From assembly GCF_014191605.1 (NCBI RefSeq), contig NZ_JACHWU010000002.1:496001-560000 (forward strand): DNA of 64,000 bases. Direction: 5' to 3'. Both the position numbers and the translations under genes were made by a program. The notes beneath the pieces are model-generated. The model worked only from the letters and a program-made list of their open reading frames with translations, had not been told where the DNA came from and searched no databases. This DNA comes from Prauserella isguenensis (GTDB taxonomy: Bacteria > Actinomycetota > Actinomycetes > Mycobacteriales > Pseudonocardiaceae). Below are positions 44,945 to 53,819 of the stretch, piece after piece. Position 1 is the first letter of the stretch. Each line of letters opens with the position of its first letter.

Positions 44945-45964
44945 TCATTCACATCGGTTGTCGGTGCGCGTGTCGCCCTCGCCACCGACGCAGATGACGG
45001 AGCCGGAGTCGCCGGCGTGCCCGAAACCCGGTACGGCGAAGCAGTCGACGAACTCCGCCGTGAGACCCCCGAACCCCACCATCACGACCACCTCGTCGTC
45101 CTCGATGACCGACGAGGTGTACTCGGTGGTCCGGCCCACCTTCTCCACGACCATGTCCTCCTCCGGCTCGGCCACGGCGGCGTCGCCGGCCACGAGTGCG
45201 ACGTCGAGCTCCTCGAGGACCGTGAGCATGCGGCAACCGATGATCCGGCCCGAACAGTCGCCCGCGAAGAGCAGGCCGACCGCCGGGTGCTCCGCCGACA
45301 CCGGGGGCATCTGCTCGTCCATCACCTCTTCGGACACGAGGGCGTCGTCGGTCGGAGCCGCGATCGCGCAATCGACACGGTTGCCGTCCTCGACGACCTC
45401 CACCCAGCGCGTGAGCGTCGCAACCCGGTCAGCGGGGTCGGCCCCTCCGTCCGCCGGACCCGGCTGCACCACGGCGTCACCCACCTGAGCGTCGTTCATG
45501 TTCGCGAGCACATGGTTGTTCGACAGCACCTGCTGCGCACCGTCGGCGTTGTCACGCACCAGGCAGCCCACGGTGCCGGCGGAGATGTCGACATGACCGA
45601 TGCTCGCTCCGGTGCGCACCGGACGAACCCGTTCGGTGTGCTCGAGGACGTCGGGCCCCGACTCGTCGGCCCCGACGCCCGGGAAACCCAGCGCGTAGAA
45701 GGGGCCCGCCTCGACGACGTCGACGGGCACCTCGATGCCGTCGACCGTGACGCTCGCCGGGAGTAACCGTTCCCTGGCCACGAGCTCGGGCGGTTCTTTG
45801 CGGGAGACGTACACGACGACGACCGCCTCGTCGATGCGCTGTCCACCCCGTCGACGATGTCCCAGCGCGAACCCGTTGACGTTGGAGTCGGCACCGTGGG
45901 ATTGCTTGAGGAGATCGCGTGCGGACCGTCGCCGTTCGCGTTCGGCCGAGTTGTCAGGCGACAT
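44945..45964 (-). CDS. Trypsin-fold serine peptidase without signal peptide (Nal1-like)
   Basis: 339 aa. A probable catalytic triad can be read: His151 in SNNHVLANM, Asp198 in RVDCAIA and Ser320 in GHAGDSGSVI, in the order of chymotrypsin-like enzymes. No signal peptide or membrane helix is seen, so it is probably cytoplasmic. The N-terminal 110 residues (NVNGFALGHRRRGGQRIDEA, VVVYVSRKEPP) form a separate domain typical of the poorly studied bacterial relatives of plant NARROW LEAF 1. The ATG has AGGGGA upstream. It stands alone, convergent with lldD; partner and substrate are unknown. Confidence 0.75.
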   Translation of the reverse strand: MSPDNSAERERRRSARDLLKQSHGADSNVNGFALGHRRRGGQRIDEAVVVVYVSRKEPPELVARERLLPASVTVDGIEVPVDVVEAGPFYALGFPGVGADESGPDVLEHTERVRPVRTGASIGHVDISAGTVGCLVRDNADGAQQVLSNNHVLANMNDAQVGDAVVQPGPADGGADPADRVATLTRWVEVVEDGNRVDCAIAAPTDDALVSEEVMDEQMPPVSAEHPAVGLLFAGDCSGRIIGCRMLTVLEELDVALVAGDAAVAEPEEDMVVEKVGRTTEYTSSVIEDDEVVVMVGFGGLTAEFVDCFAVPGFGHAGDSGSVICVGGEGDTRTDNRCE

Positions 45965-46050
45965 GGCGGTCCCCTAAGCACATCGTGTCACGTAGCATCA
46001 CGGAGTGTAACTCCGGCCGCTCGACCCGTCCAGAGCCTGCGATGGCCGCC

Positions 46051-47280
46051 TCACCCGGCTCGGGCCGGCCCGCCCCTCTCGCCGACGCCCGCCTCCCGGC
46101 GCAGCAGTGCGACGCATTCGACGTGGTGGGTCATGGGGAACGCGTCGAAGGCGCGCAATGCCGTCATCCGGTAGCCGTGACCCGCGAAGGTGGCGACGTC
46201 GCGCGCCAGTGCCGCCGGGTCGCACGCGACGTACACCACCCGGTCCGGCGAGGCACCCGCGATCGCGGCGACGACCCCGCCGCCCGCACCTTTGCGCGGC
46301 GGGTCGAGAACCACGACGTCGGCCTGTTGTTCCACTGTGGACGCGATCCGTTCGACCGTGCCGCAGTGCCACTCCACCTGGGGTAGATCGGCCAGATTGG
46401 ACTGTCCGTCACGGACGGCCCGCCTGCCCGACTCGATGGCAAGCACCGTCCCGTCCCGCCCGACCTGGTCGGCCAGCACCGAGGCGAACAGGCCCGCACC
46501 CGCGTACAGGTCCCACACCCGGCCCGCCTCGGGCGCCGCGGCCCACTCCCCCACGACCCCGGCCAGTGTCGATGCCGCGTGCGGATGGACCTGCCAGAAG
46601 CCGTGGGCCGCCACGCGCCACGTGCGCCCGGCCGCGTGCTCGACGGCGATCCCACCCGACAGCTGCTTCGGCCTGCCGCCTCGGCGGATCTCCGCCAGGT
46701 GCACGGTGCCGCGCACGTCCTCGGCGACCTCGAACTCGGTGCCCGGCCGGGCCCGGCGGGCCAGGCCCTCACCGGCGGCGCCCTCGAGCGTGATCGGGCA
46801 GTCGTCCAGCGCCACGACGTCATGGCTCCGGTGGGCGCGTAGCCCCGGCCTGCCGTCCCGGCCGGTGACGAACCGCACGCGACTGCGCCAGCGCAGCGGT
46901 CCGTCGGCCAGCTCCTCCACCTCGACGGGCCACGTGAGGCCCGCGAGCCGTTCCAGCTGCTCGGCGACCACCCTCGCCTTCAGCGCACGCTGCGGTCCGG
47001 GCGCCGCGTGTTGCCAGTCGCAGCCGCCGCACAGGCCGGGCCCCGCGACCGGGCACGGCGGTTCGACGCGGTCCGGCGAGGCCTCGAGCACGGCGATCGC
47101 ATCGGCCCTGCAGAACGACTTGCCACGGTCCTCCGTCACCCGCACCCGCACGCGCTCGCCCGGGAGCGCGTGGCGGACGAACACCACCCGGCCCTCGGCG
47201 CGGGCCACGCAGTGACCGCCGTGGGCCACGTCCCCGACGTCGACGTCGAACTCCCGGCCGGTCCAGTCTGTATCGCTCAT
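46051..47280 (-). CDS. Class I SAM-dependent RNA (uracil-C5) methyltransferase, TrmA/RlmD type
   Basis: 409 aa. An N-terminal TRAM-like RNA-binding domain is followed by Fe-S cluster cysteines (PPCPVAGPGLCGGCDWQH). The SAM-binding loop is WDLYAGAGLFA, then DVVVLDPPRKGAGGG and the nucleophilic Cys in VVYVACDPAALARD. It methylates uracil in tRNA or rRNA; which one cannot be told from sequence. The ATG overlaps the stop of the KimA-like gene (ATGA at 47277-47280). It matches Rv2689c. Confidence 0.9.
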   Translation of the reverse strand: MSDTDWTGREFDVDVGDVAHGGHCVARAEGRVVFVRHALPGERVRVRVTEDRGKSFCRADAIAVLEASPDRVEPPCPVAGPGLCGGCDWQHAAPGPQRALKARVVAEQLERLAGLTWPVEVEELADGPLRWRSRVRFVTGRDGRPGLRAHRSHDVVALDDCPITLEGAAGEGLARRARPGTEFEVAEDVRGTVHLAEIRRGGRPKQLSGGIAVEHAAGRTWRVAAHGFWQVHPHAASTLAGVVGEWAAAPEAGRVWDLYAGAGLFASVLADQVGRDGTVLAIESGRRAVRDGQSNLADLPQVEWHCGTVERIASTVEQQADVVVLDPPRKGAGGGVVAAIAGASPDRVVYVACDPAALARDVATFAGHGYRMTALRAFDAFPMTHHVECVALLRREAGVGERGGPARAG

Positions 47281-49337
47281 CGGGTGTCCTTCCCGTCCGC
47301 CGAGGACCCGGTCCGGCCGCTGTCGCCACCGCCGGTCTTGCCGTTGGTGAGTCCGCGCCGCACGTCCCCGGCGACCGGGCGGGGTCCGTCGGAATCGGAG
47401 CCGTGCGCCCGTTTCGACGACTCCAGCTGCCAGGGCACGCTGGTCACCATCACGCGCGACTGGAACAACAACCGCGTCTTGAGCCGCAGTGCACTCTGGT
47501 TGTGCAGCACCTGCTCCCACCAGCGGCCGACCACGTACTCGGGGATGAAGATCGTCACGACGTTGCGCGGGTTGTCGCCGCGGACCCGTTTGACGTAGTC
47601 GAGCACCGGCCGGGTGATCTCCCGATACGGCGACTCGACGACCTTCAGCGGGACCGTGAACTTCCGGCGGTTCCAGTCGTCGGTGAGCCTGCGCGTGTCG
47701 CCGTCGTCGACGTTGACCGTCACCGCTTCCAGCACGTCCGGTTTGGTGGCCTTCGCGTACGCCAGGGCACGCAGGGTGGGCCGGTGGATCTGGGAGACCA
47801 ACACGATGGCGTGGTTGCGCGCCGGCAACGTCACCTCTTCACCCTCGACCTCCTTGATCTCCTCGGCCACGTGGTCGTAGTGCCTGCGGATGCCGCGCAT
47901 GAGGACGTAGATCAGCGCCATCGCGACGATCGAGATCCACGCGCCCTCCAGGAACTTCGTCACGAGGACGATCACCAGCACGGCCGCGGTCATCGCCAGG
48001 CCGAAGGAGTTGATGAGCTGGGCGCGCCGCATCTGCTGCCGCGCACGCTCGTCGGTCTCGACGGCGAGCCTGCGGTTCCAGTGCCGGATCATCGCGCTCT
48101 GGCTGAGCACGAACGAGACGAACACTCCCACGATGTAGAGCTGGATCAGATCGGTCACCTGGGCGTCGAACACGGCGACCAGCACGATCGCCAGCAGCGC
48201 CAGGAACAGGATGCCGTTGCTGAAGGCGAGCCGGTCGCCGCGCGTGTGGAGCTGGCGGGGCAGGAACCGGTCCTGCGCCAGGATCGAGGCGAGTACCGGA
48301 AAACCGTTGAACGCCGTGTTGGCCGCCAGCACGAGGATCAGACCGGTGAAGAAGATGATGTACCAGACGGCGGGCGAGAAACCCCCGAACACGGCTCCGG
48401 CCAGCTGCGCGACGAGGGTCTTCTGCTCGTAGCCCTCCGGTGCGCCGATGAGCTGGTTCGCCGGGTCCTCGGCCATGATCACGCCGGTGACGTTCGCCAG
48501 GAACAGCAGCCCGAGGAACATCGTCACCGCGAGCACGCCCATCAGCAGCAGCGTCGTGGCCGCGTTCTTGCCCTTGGGTTTGCGGAACGCGGGCACCCCG
48601 TTGGCGATCGACTCGACGCCCGTCAGCGCGGCACTGCCGGTCGAGAACGCCCGCAGCACGACGAACACGAAGGCGAGTCCCGCGAGGTGGTGCCCCTCGG
48701 TGGACAGCTCGAATCCGGCGCTCTCGGCGCGCACGTCCTCGTCCATGACGACCGTGCGGGCGAAGCCCCACCCGATCATGGCGAGGATGCCCACCACGAA
48801 GGCGTACGTCGGGATCGCGAACGCCGTGCCGGACTCGCGCACGCCGCGGAGGTTCCCCGCCGCCAGCACCACGATGGCCCCCACCGCGAACAGCACCTGG
48901 TGGTCGGCCACGAACGGGACCACCGAACCGATGTTCGCCGCCGCCGCGGAGATCGACACCGCGACGGTGAGCACGTAGTCGACGAGCAGCGCGCACGCCA
49001 CCCCGAGGCCCCAGTTCGGCCCGTGGTTGACGGTCGCCACCTCGTAGTCGCCCCCACCCGAGGTGTAGGCGCGGACGTTCTGCCGGTAGGAGGCGACGAC
49101 CGCCGCCATCACGAGCGCGATGACGAGGCCGACCCACGGGCTGTAGACGTACGCCGAGGCGCCGGCTATCGAGAGGACGAGGAGGATCTCCTCGGGCGCG
49201 TAGGCCACACTCGATATCGGGTCGGAGGCGAAGACCGGCAACGCGATGCGTTTCGGGAGCCGGGTGTGCGCCAGGCGGTCGCTCCGGAAGGGGCGGCCCA
49301 GCAGCAACCGTTTCGTCGCGGTGGCGAACTTGGACAC
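47277..49337 (-). CDS. KimA-like potassium transporter (APC/KUP superfamily)
   Basis: 686 aa. Twelve membrane helices are followed by a cytoplasmic C-terminal domain of about 180 residues with a Gly/Ser/Asp-rich end. Helix 1 reads LPVFASDPISSVAYAPEEIL. The motifs SGGGDYEVATVNHG and LLVDYVLTVAVSISAAAANI closely match the style of Bacillus KimA, a high-affinity K+ importer. This makes potassium a better substrate guess than amino acids. It is divergent from two TrkA/RCK proteins. The GTG at 49337 has a TACCCT -10 box 6 bases upstream. It corresponds to Rv2690c. Confidence 0.85.
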   Translation of the reverse strand: MSKFATATKRLLLGRPFRSDRLAHTRLPKRIALPVFASDPISSVAYAPEEILLVLSIAGASAYVYSPWVGLVIALVMAAVVASYRQNVRAYTSGGGDYEVATVNHGPNWGLGVACALLVDYVLTVAVSISAAAANIGSVVPFVADHQVLFAVGAIVVLAAGNLRGVRESGTAFAIPTYAFVVGILAMIGWGFARTVVMDEDVRAESAGFELSTEGHHLAGLAFVFVVLRAFSTGSAALTGVESIANGVPAFRKPKGKNAATTLLLMGVLAVTMFLGLLFLANVTGVIMAEDPANQLIGAPEGYEQKTLVAQLAGAVFGGFSPAVWYIIFFTGLILVLAANTAFNGFPVLASILAQDRFLPRQLHTRGDRLAFSNGILFLALLAIVLVAVFDAQVTDLIQLYIVGVFVSFVLSQSAMIRHWNRRLAVETDERARQQMRRAQLINSFGLAMTAAVLVIVLVTKFLEGAWISIVAMALIYVLMRGIRRHYDHVAEEIKEVEGEEVTLPARNHAIVLVSQIHRPTLRALAYAKATKPDVLEAVTVNVDDGDTRRLTDDWNRRKFTVPLKVVESPYREITRPVLDYVKRVRGDNPRNVVTIFIPEYVVGRWWEQVLHNQSALRLKTRLLFQSRVMVTSVPWQLESSKRAHGSDSDGPRPVAGDVRRGLTNGKTGGGDSGRTGSSADGKDTR

Positions 49338-49343
49338 CCGTGC

Positions 49344-49349
49344 AGGGTA
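49344..49349 (-). promoter_or_regulatory. -10 box of leaderless KimA-like gene promoter
   Basis: On the minus strand TACCCT ends 6 bases before the GTG at 49337. Confidence 0.5.
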
Positions 49350-49433
49350 ATCACCGCCCGGGGACCGCCCGTCGCCGCGGCGCGGTAGGTTGCTTCGCAG
49401 TCGCCGGTAACGCACAAGGAGGCATCAGGCACC

Positions 49434-50099
49434 GTGCACGTGGTGATCATGGGATGCGGCCGGGTGGGCGCTTCCCTGGCCGCCGCCCTCGAACGACTCG
49501 ATCACGAGGTCGCCGTCATCGACCGCGATCAGGAGGCGTTCCGCAGGCTCGGCAGCGACTTCCACGGCCAGCAGGTCGTGGGGATGGGCTTCGACCGCGA
49601 CGTGCTGCTCGAGGCCGGGATCGAACGTGCGGGCGCGTTCGCGGCGGTCTCCAGCGGCGACAACTCCAACATCATCTCCGCGCGCGTGGCGCGCGAGCTC
49701 TTCGGCGTCGAGCACGTCGTGGCGCGCATCTACGACCACAAGCGCGCCGCCGTCTACGAGCGCCTGGGCATCCCGACGATCGCCACCGTGCCGTGGACGA
49801 CCGACCGGTTCCTGCGCACGCTGCTGCCCGACGGCGTGGCCACGTCGTGGCGCGATCCGACGGGGTCGGTGGCGCTGCTGCAACTGCCGCTGCACGAGGG
49901 CTGGATCGGCCGCAACGTGCGCGACATCGAGCGCGCCGCGGGGGTCCGGGTGGCGTTCGTGATGCGTTTCGGCACCGGCGTGCTGCCGACGACCACGACC
50001 GTGATCCAGGCCGACGACGAGGTCTACGTCGCCGCACAGTCCGGCACCGTCGGCGACGTCACCGCAGTGGCCGCCCGCGCTCCCGAGGAGGACGACTAG
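49434..50099 (+). CDS. ceoB: TrkA/RCK potassium uptake regulatory protein
   Basis: 221 aa. RCK N-domain with the nucleotide-binding VVIMGCGRVGASLA, the acidic VIDRD and the SSGDNSNIISARVA region, followed by a TrkA-C (RCK_C) domain ending around residue 210. It binds nucleotides and gates K+ transporters. The GTG has AAGGAGG upstream. It is immediately followed by a second TrkA protein without a gap. The pair matches ceoB-ceoC of mycobacteria. Confidence 0.92.
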   Translation: MHVVIMGCGRVGASLAAALERLDHEVAVIDRDQEAFRRLGSDFHGQQVVGMGFDRDVLLEAGIERAGAFAAVSSGDNSNIISARVARELFGVEHVVARIYDHKRAAVYERLGIPTIATVPWTTDRFLRTLLPDGVATSWRDPTGSVALLQLPLHEGWIGRNVRDIERAAGVRVAFVMRFGTGVLPTTTTVIQADDEVYVAAQSGTVGDVTAVAARAPEEDD

Positions 50100-50756
50100 A
50101 TGCGTGTCGCGATCGCCGGTGCCGGCGCGGTGGGCCGGTCCATCGCCTCCGAGCTCATCGAGGCCGGGCACACCGTGCTGCTCATCGAACGGCTCTCACG
50201 CCAGTTCACCCCCGAGGTCGTCGAAGCGGCGGAGTGGGTGCTCGGCGACGCCTGCGAGATGTCGACCCTCGAGGCGTCGGGTATCGAACGCTGCGACGTC
50301 GTCATCGCCGCCACGGGCGACGACAAGGTGAACCTCGTGCTGGCGCTGCTGGCCAAGACCGAGTTCGCCGTCCGGCGCGTGGTGGCGCGCGTGAACAACC
50401 CGGCCAACGAGTGGCTGTTCAACGAGAGCTGGGGTGTCGACGTCGCGGTGTCCACGCCGCGGATGCTCGCCGCGATGGTCGAAGAGGCGGTCAGCGTCGG
50501 CGACCTGGTGCGGCTCATGACCTTCCGCAAGAGCCAGGCCAACCTCGTCGAACTGACCCTGCCCGAGGAGACACCGCTGGCGGGCACGCCCGTGGAACGG
50601 CTCAACCTGCCCCGGGACGCCGCACTGGTGGCGATCCTGCGCGGGGAGCGCGTGATCGTGCCGCAGCCGGACGACCCGGTCGAAGGCGGTGACGAGGTGC
50701 TGTTCGTGGCGCCGGAGGCGGTCGAACCGGACCTTCGCGCCGCACTCGGCCGCTGA
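50100..50756 (+). CDS. ceoC: TrkA/RCK potassium uptake regulatory protein
   Basis: 218 aa. The RCK N-domain has VAIAGAGAVGRSIA, LLIERLSR and ATGDDKVNLVLALLAKTE, followed by a TrkA-C domain (about 135-215) with LPRDAALVAILRGERVIVP. The ATG begins directly after the TAG of the first TrkA gene. The two proteins probably form a hetero-ring that acts on the divergent KimA-like transporter, because no TrkH/TrkG gene is present nearby. That coupling is inference. Confidence 0.92.
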   Translation: MRVAIAGAGAVGRSIASELIEAGHTVLLIERLSRQFTPEVVEAAEWVLGDACEMSTLEASGIERCDVVIAATGDDKVNLVLALLAKTEFAVRRVVARVNNPANEWLFNESWGVDVAVSTPRMLAAMVEEAVSVGDLVRLMTFRKSQANLVELTLPEETPLAGTPVERLNLPRDAALVAILRGERVIVPQPDDPVEGGDEVLFVAPEAVEPDLRAALGR

Positions 50757-50772
50757 GAAACCTCAGCGGCCG
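50747..50772. terminator. Bidirectional terminator overlapping the ceoC stop codon
   Basis: Perfect 11-base arms CGGCCGCTGAG (50747-50757) and CTCAGCGGCCG (50762-50772) with a 4-base loop. The left arm includes the last codons and the stop of ceoC. Confidence 0.75.
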
Positions 50773-50837
50773 GATCCCCGGGCCGGTGAGACCTCGCAGG
50801 ACCCGCATCGGCCGGAGGCCTGCCGCGGGGCGACGCG

Positions 50838-51728
50838 TCAGCGAGTCGAGGCGTCGCCGGGGTCGTCGTCCGTCGGTGCGCCACTCGCCGTCGTGCCGGT
50901 GCCGGTCGGCACGGTTCCGGACCGTACGGCGGTTGACGGGACCGTGCCGGCGTCCTGCGGCGGACGATCGTACTTCGCGCGCAGCTCGGCCTCGATCTCG
51001 GCGTCGGTGCGCTGCGCACCCTCACGCAGGTGCTTGAGCCTGCGGTCGGAACGGCGCACCGCCCACACGACGACCAGCAGCGCCAGGCCGTACAGCGGGT
51101 AACCCATCGCGATCTTCGCGAACGCCAGCCAGCCCGTGTGATCCTCGTCGTAGAGCCACTGCTGGACGACGAACCGCGCGGCGAACACGGCGGCCAGCGC
51201 GAGCGTGGCGACGTCGTAACCGCGCCGCGACGGCTTGTCCTGGCGCCAGTCCATGCCGGTGCCGTTGAGCGCGTTCCACACGACCCCGGCGAGCGGCCAG
51301 CGGACGAGCACCGACAGCGCCAGCACACCGAAGTACACCGCCGACGTCCAGATGCCGAACAGGAAGAAGCCCTTGGCCTCACCCGTGCGGTAGGCGATGA
51401 ACGCCGCGATCGCGACGCCCAGGAAGCCGGAGATCGCGGGCTGCACCGGCTCCTTGCGCACGATGCGGAGCACCGTGATGGCCACGGCGCCGCCCAGCGC
51501 GATCCAGATGGCTGGCATCAGCCCGAACACCGCGTTCGCCAGCACGAACACCACGACGGGAATGCCCGAGTAGATCAGGCCGGAGACGCCGCCCATCTGT
51601 TCGAGCATCGTCGGCGCCCGTTCGGCGCCGGTGTCCTGCTCGCCCGGGCCGCCGCGGCGCCCCGGCCCGGAGCCGTGTGTCTCGTCCGGCGCGGCGGTGC
51701 GGTCGGGCTCACGGTCGGGTGCAGTCAC
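50838..51728 (-). CDS. DUF3159 family membrane protein
   Basis: 296 aa, GTG start. A Gly/Arg/Asp-rich N-terminus of about 45 residues is followed by five to six membrane helices (IPVVVFVLANAVFGLMPAI, AISGFLGVAIAAFIAYRTG, then three more) and a charged C-terminal tail. It is an actinobacterial family of unknown function, equivalent to Rv2693c. It sits 41 bases after the OB-fold protein gene and is probably cotranscribed with it. It is convergent with ceoC. Confidence 0.87.
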   Translation of the reverse strand: MTAPDREPDRTAAPDETHGSGPGRRGGPGEQDTGAERAPTMLEQMGGVSGLIYSGIPVVVFVLANAVFGLMPAIWIALGGAVAITVLRIVRKEPVQPAISGFLGVAIAAFIAYRTGEAKGFFLFGIWTSAVYFGVLALSVLVRWPLAGVVWNALNGTGMDWRQDKPSRRGYDVATLALAAVFAARFVVQQWLYDEDHTGWLAFAKIAMGYPLYGLALLVVVWAVRRSDRRLKHLREGAQRTDAEIEAELRAKYDRPPQDAGTVPSTAVRSGTVPTGTGTTASGAPTDDDPGDASTR

Positions 51729-51769
51729 GCGGGAATACTCCGGATCCTCTCGTCGAGCCGGCTGCGGCG

Positions 51770-52147
51770 TCAGGTGGGCTGCAACAGCTCGTAGTACGGG
51801 TTGTACAGCACTTTACGGCCTTCACGGTCCGCCATGCGGCCACGGGCCTTGATGGACCGGCCCGGCTCGATCCCGGGAATCCGCCTACGGCCGAGCCACA
51901 CGAGCGTGACCTCGTCGGTGCCGTCGAACAGCTCGGCCTCCAACGTGGCCGCCTCGCTCGCGGGACACAACTCGACACTCCGCAACCGTCCGAGAACGGT
52001 CACTTCGTCGCCGCAGCGGCAGTCGCACGCGCGCTGCGCGCCGCCCGCTTCGGATTTCTCGGAGAGATCGTCGGCGTCGAGGGTCTCGACGTCACTGGTG
52101 AGTTTCTTGACCAACCGGCTGAAGTAGCCGCCGTCCTTGGCGGGCAT
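51770..52147 (-). CDS. OB-fold nucleic-acid-binding domain protein
   Basis: 125 aa from the ATG with AGGAG 7 bases upstream. After an N-terminal helix (GGYFSRLVKKLTS) the CDCRCGDEVTVLGRLRSVELCP stretch starts a small beta-barrel that continues through LEAELFDGTDEVTLVWLGRR and ends with VLYNPYYELL. This resembles the OB-fold of RecG/DNA-polymerase-type tRNA-anticodon domains. It corresponds to Rv2694c, function unknown. It is divergent from the hydrolase gene with 190 bases between. Confidence 0.85.
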   Translation of the reverse strand: MPAKDGGYFSRLVKKLTSDVETLDADDLSEKSEAGGAQRACDCRCGDEVTVLGRLRSVELCPASEAATLEAELFDGTDEVTLVWLGRRRIPGIEPGRSIKARGRMADREGRKVLYNPYYELLQPT

Positions 52148-52337
52148 GTGCCTGCTCCTGTACTTCGAGGGCCCCCGACTCGGCATTCCACGGCCCGTAC
52201 CTGTTCAGCGTAGCTTCCGTACCGGCACAGGGAAGCCGACGGAGGCCGACTCTCGCAAGACACCACGACGTGAGCTGCGTTATGCCCGTTCGTGGGTCGT
52301 CACCGGCCCGGGGAGACGGGTCCAGCACGATGTGGGG

Positions 52338-53072
52338 GTGCCCGCCACACCGCCACCCCGTTCGGCCCAGCCCGCGCACTCCGCCGTCCTGCCCGGGACG
52401 GGTTCGGACGAGGTGTTCGCCGGTGCCGTGTTCGCCCCGGCGCTGACCGGGGCCGGCATCGCCGTGACCGCGCCGCGGCCCCGCGCGGGCGCCACGCTCG
52501 TCCAGGATTCCCTCGCGGCACTCGATGCCGCCGCCGAGGCCGCCGACGAGCCGATCCTCGTCGGCGGCGTGTCTCTGGGGGCCCAGCTGGCCGTCGAATG
52601 GGCGCTGCGCAACGGGACGCGCTGCGCGGGCGTGCTCGCGGTACTGCCGGCATGGACCGGCGCGCCCGGCGAGGCCCCCGGCGCCGTCGCCGCCCAGGCC
52701 TCCGCGGAACTGCTCGACCGCGAAGGCCTGGAGCGCGCCCTCGCCCTCTCGACCCGCGGCGCGCCACCGTGGCTGGCCGCCGAGCTGACCCGTTCCTGGC
52801 GCCGTCACGGCGACGGCCTCGCCGCGGGACTGCGCGCCGCGGCCGCCCACCCCGCGCCGAGTCTCGCCGCACTCGGCCGGTGCCCCGTGCCGGTCGGGAT
52901 CAGCGCCTGCACCGACGACCCGGTGCATCCGATCGCCCTCGCGCGCGCGTGGGCGGAGACACTGCCCCGGGCGGGGCTGCGGCAGATGCCGCTCGACGCG
53001 TTCGGCGCGGACCCCGCCTCGGCGGGCCACGCCGCGTTGACCGCCTGGCGAGAGGCCGCCGGACACTGCTGA
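52338..53072 (+). CDS. Alpha/beta hydrolase family protein
   Basis: 244 aa from GTG; another GTG two codons earlier is possible. The nucleophile elbow GGVSLGAQLA is intact. The acid is probably in CTDDPVHP and the His in GHAAL. It has a short N-terminal region and no signal peptide. It corresponds in position to Rv2695. A CACGAT box (52326-52331) ends 6 bases before the start, so the transcript may be leaderless. The substrate is unknown. Confidence 0.8.
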   Translation: MPATPPPRSAQPAHSAVLPGTGSDEVFAGAVFAPALTGAGIAVTAPRPRAGATLVQDSLAALDAAAEAADEPILVGGVSLGAQLAVEWALRNGTRCAGVLAVLPAWTGAPGEAPGAVAAQASAELLDREGLERALALSTRGAPPWLAAELTRSWRRHGDGLAAGLRAAAAHPAPSLAALGRCPVPVGISACTDDPVHPIALARAWAETLPRAGLRQMPLDAFGADPASAGHAALTAWREAAGHC

Positions 53073-53123
53073 GCCACCCGAACCCACCTCACGGGAAGCG
53101 AGCCCCGCGCCGTCGGGGCCGGG

Positions 53124-53819
53124 TCAGCCTTCGCCGGACTGCTGGGCCGCGATGTGCTGGGCCACCTGGTCGGGCAGCCGCACCGGCAGCGGTGTGCGCA
53201 CCGGCATCGGGGCGTCCCCGCGCACCACGACCGTGCCGCGCACGATGTCACGGAGCACCTCGGGCGCCTCCGCGGCCTGCGTCTGCGGCCCGGCGATCAC
53301 CCCGCGCAGCATCCAACGCGGGCCGTCGACGCCGATGAACCGCAGCGCCATCTCACCGATGACGGCCGACAACTCCATCCCCCACTCACCGCGGCCGAGC
53401 GACACCTTCGCGCCGTCACCGCGCAGCTGCTCGGCGAGCTCGTCGCTCACCGACCGCCACTGCCCGCCCGAGCGGGGCGCGGCGTAGGCGCTCACCGTCA
53501 CCTGGCCCTGCGGAACGACGATGTGCACGGCCCGCACGTTGCCGCCCTGCTGGTCCATCTCGACCTGCACCTGCGAGCCGTCCGGCACGGGCACGCGCAC
53601 CGAGCCGAGGTCCATCCGCGGCAAGCCGTCGTCGGGCGCGTCGTCCTCGTCGTACGGGCCCGACGCGCCGTCGACCCGGTCCGCGGGCGATGCGCCCGCA
53701 CCGTCGTCGGCGTCACCGGCGCCGTCCGCGGTGGCGGCCCGCTCGTCGCCGGAGCCGGCCTCCGCGCCGGCTTCCTCCGAGTCCTGCGCCTGTCGTCGTT
53801 TCCGTCCGAAAATCCCCAC
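53124..53819 (-). CDS. DUF3710 family protein
   Basis: 231 aa, GTG start. A charged, low-complexity acidic N-terminus of about 65 residues (GRKRRQAQDSEE, then GAGDADDGAG) precedes the conserved domain with VPVPDGSQVQVEMD, GGQWRSVSDELAEQLR and WMLRGVIAGPQ. It is the equivalent of Rv2696c. The first base of the start codon is shared with the last base region of dut (TAGTG), so it is tightly coupled to dut. The function is unknown. Confidence 0.88.
   Translation of the reverse strand: MGIFGRKRRQAQDSEEAGAEAGSGDERAATADGAGDADDGAGASPADRVDGASGPYDEDDAPDDGLPRMDLGSVRVPVPDGSQVQVEMDQQGGNVRAVHIVVPQGQVTVSAYAAPRSGGQWRSVSDELAEQLRGDGAKVSLGRGEWGMELSAVIGEMALRFIGVDGPRWMLRGVIAGPQTQAAEAPEVLRDIVRGTVVVRGDAPMPVRTPLPVRLPDQVAQHIAAQQSGEG

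Noticed and set aside
49338-49433. c-di-AMP (ydaO-type) riboswitch upstream of the KimA-like gene or ceoB
   Set aside because: The intergenic space is 96 bases, the KimA-like mRNA appears leaderless, and no ydaO core was visible.
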